A stretch of DNA of 5,782 bases from Bacteroidales bacterium (GTDB lineage: Bacteria > Bacteroidota > Bacteroidia > Bacteroidales > Marinilabiliaceae). Of the stretch, positions 5,718 through 5,782 are shown in pieces. The translations under genes and the position numbers were made by a program. The number at the start of each line of letters is the position of its first letter. The first letter of the stretch is position 1. The stretch spans positions 1 through 5,782 of the forward strand of contig SFOL01000104.1 in the NCBI GenBank assembly GCA_004552385.1, written 5' to 3'. The notes below the pieces were generated by a model. The model was not told the DNA's origin. It ran no database searches and saw only the letters and a list, made by a program, of their open reading frames with translations.

Positions 5718-5782
5718 GGTCCACTGAATAACCATAAAAGTCTAAAAATCAACGAATTAATAACAACAAACAGGGCGTTTTT
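5718..5782. other. AT-rich spacer after the large gene
   Basis: After the TAG stop codon (5715-5717) the 65 remaining bases contain no ATG on the + strand and no paired terminator. The window ends in GGGCGTTTTT, which might be the tail of a hairpin or the approach to a next gene; only sequence beyond the edge would tell. Any downstream partner gene is therefore separated by at least 65 bases rather than overlapping. Confidence 0.5.

Noticed and set aside
1..5782. CRISPR array or tandem repeats
   Set aside because: No regularly spaced direct repeats were seen when reading through either strand.

Overview
The window looks like chromosomal DNA of a Bacteroidota member, probably of the order Bacteroidales. 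The evidence is indirect. Two perfect copies of the Bacteroidota -7 promoter motif TAnnTTTG lie in front of genes, the large gene has no recognisable Shine-Dalgarno sequence, the tRNA has no encoded CCA, and GC-rich genes with strong G/C third positions are separated by AT-richer spacers. Placement below order level is not supported.

Layout. Positions 2-133 are the last 43 codons of an unrecognised + strand gene. It converges on a - strand TM1586-type nitroreductase (260-955), and a perfect 17-bp inverted repeat (149-191) between them is a likely bidirectional terminator. An AT-rich spacer then leads to a tRNA-Arg(ACG) gene (1156-1229) with its own -7 box and a UUCG-capped terminator. After another spacer, holding a promoter motif and GC-rich hairpins, one very large gene (1557-5717, 1386 aa) fills the rest. 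The last 65 bases are AT-rich and show no gene start.

The large gene is the main interest. Read from its sequence it is a four-module protein: an N-terminal NERD (nuclease-related) domain with PD-(D/E)xK-like residues; a protein-kinase fold that has lost its catalytic Asp (HRA instead of HRD) and its DFG Asp (NFD); a second kinase domain that keeps the Gly-loop, Lys, HRD and metal-binding Asp but carries DFN instead of DFG; and a C-terminal P-loop ATPase with a GNAGDGKT Walker A, a Cys cluster and a helical tail. NERD plus pseudokinase plus active kinase is the plan I associate with PglW, the Ser/Thr kinase of BREX type 2 (Pgl) phage-defence systems. I therefore read it as a PglW-like defence kinase, possibly the first gene of a defence locus next to a tRNA gene. 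No other BREX gene (pglX, pglY, pglZ, brxD, brxHI) falls inside the window, so a BREX system cannot be asserted; a stand-alone or undescribed system built on the same kinase is equally open.

The leader of the large gene holds three mutually complementary GC-rich segments that could form alternative hairpins, in the manner of an attenuator. This is a speculative reading, because GC-rich DNA makes such pairings cheap.
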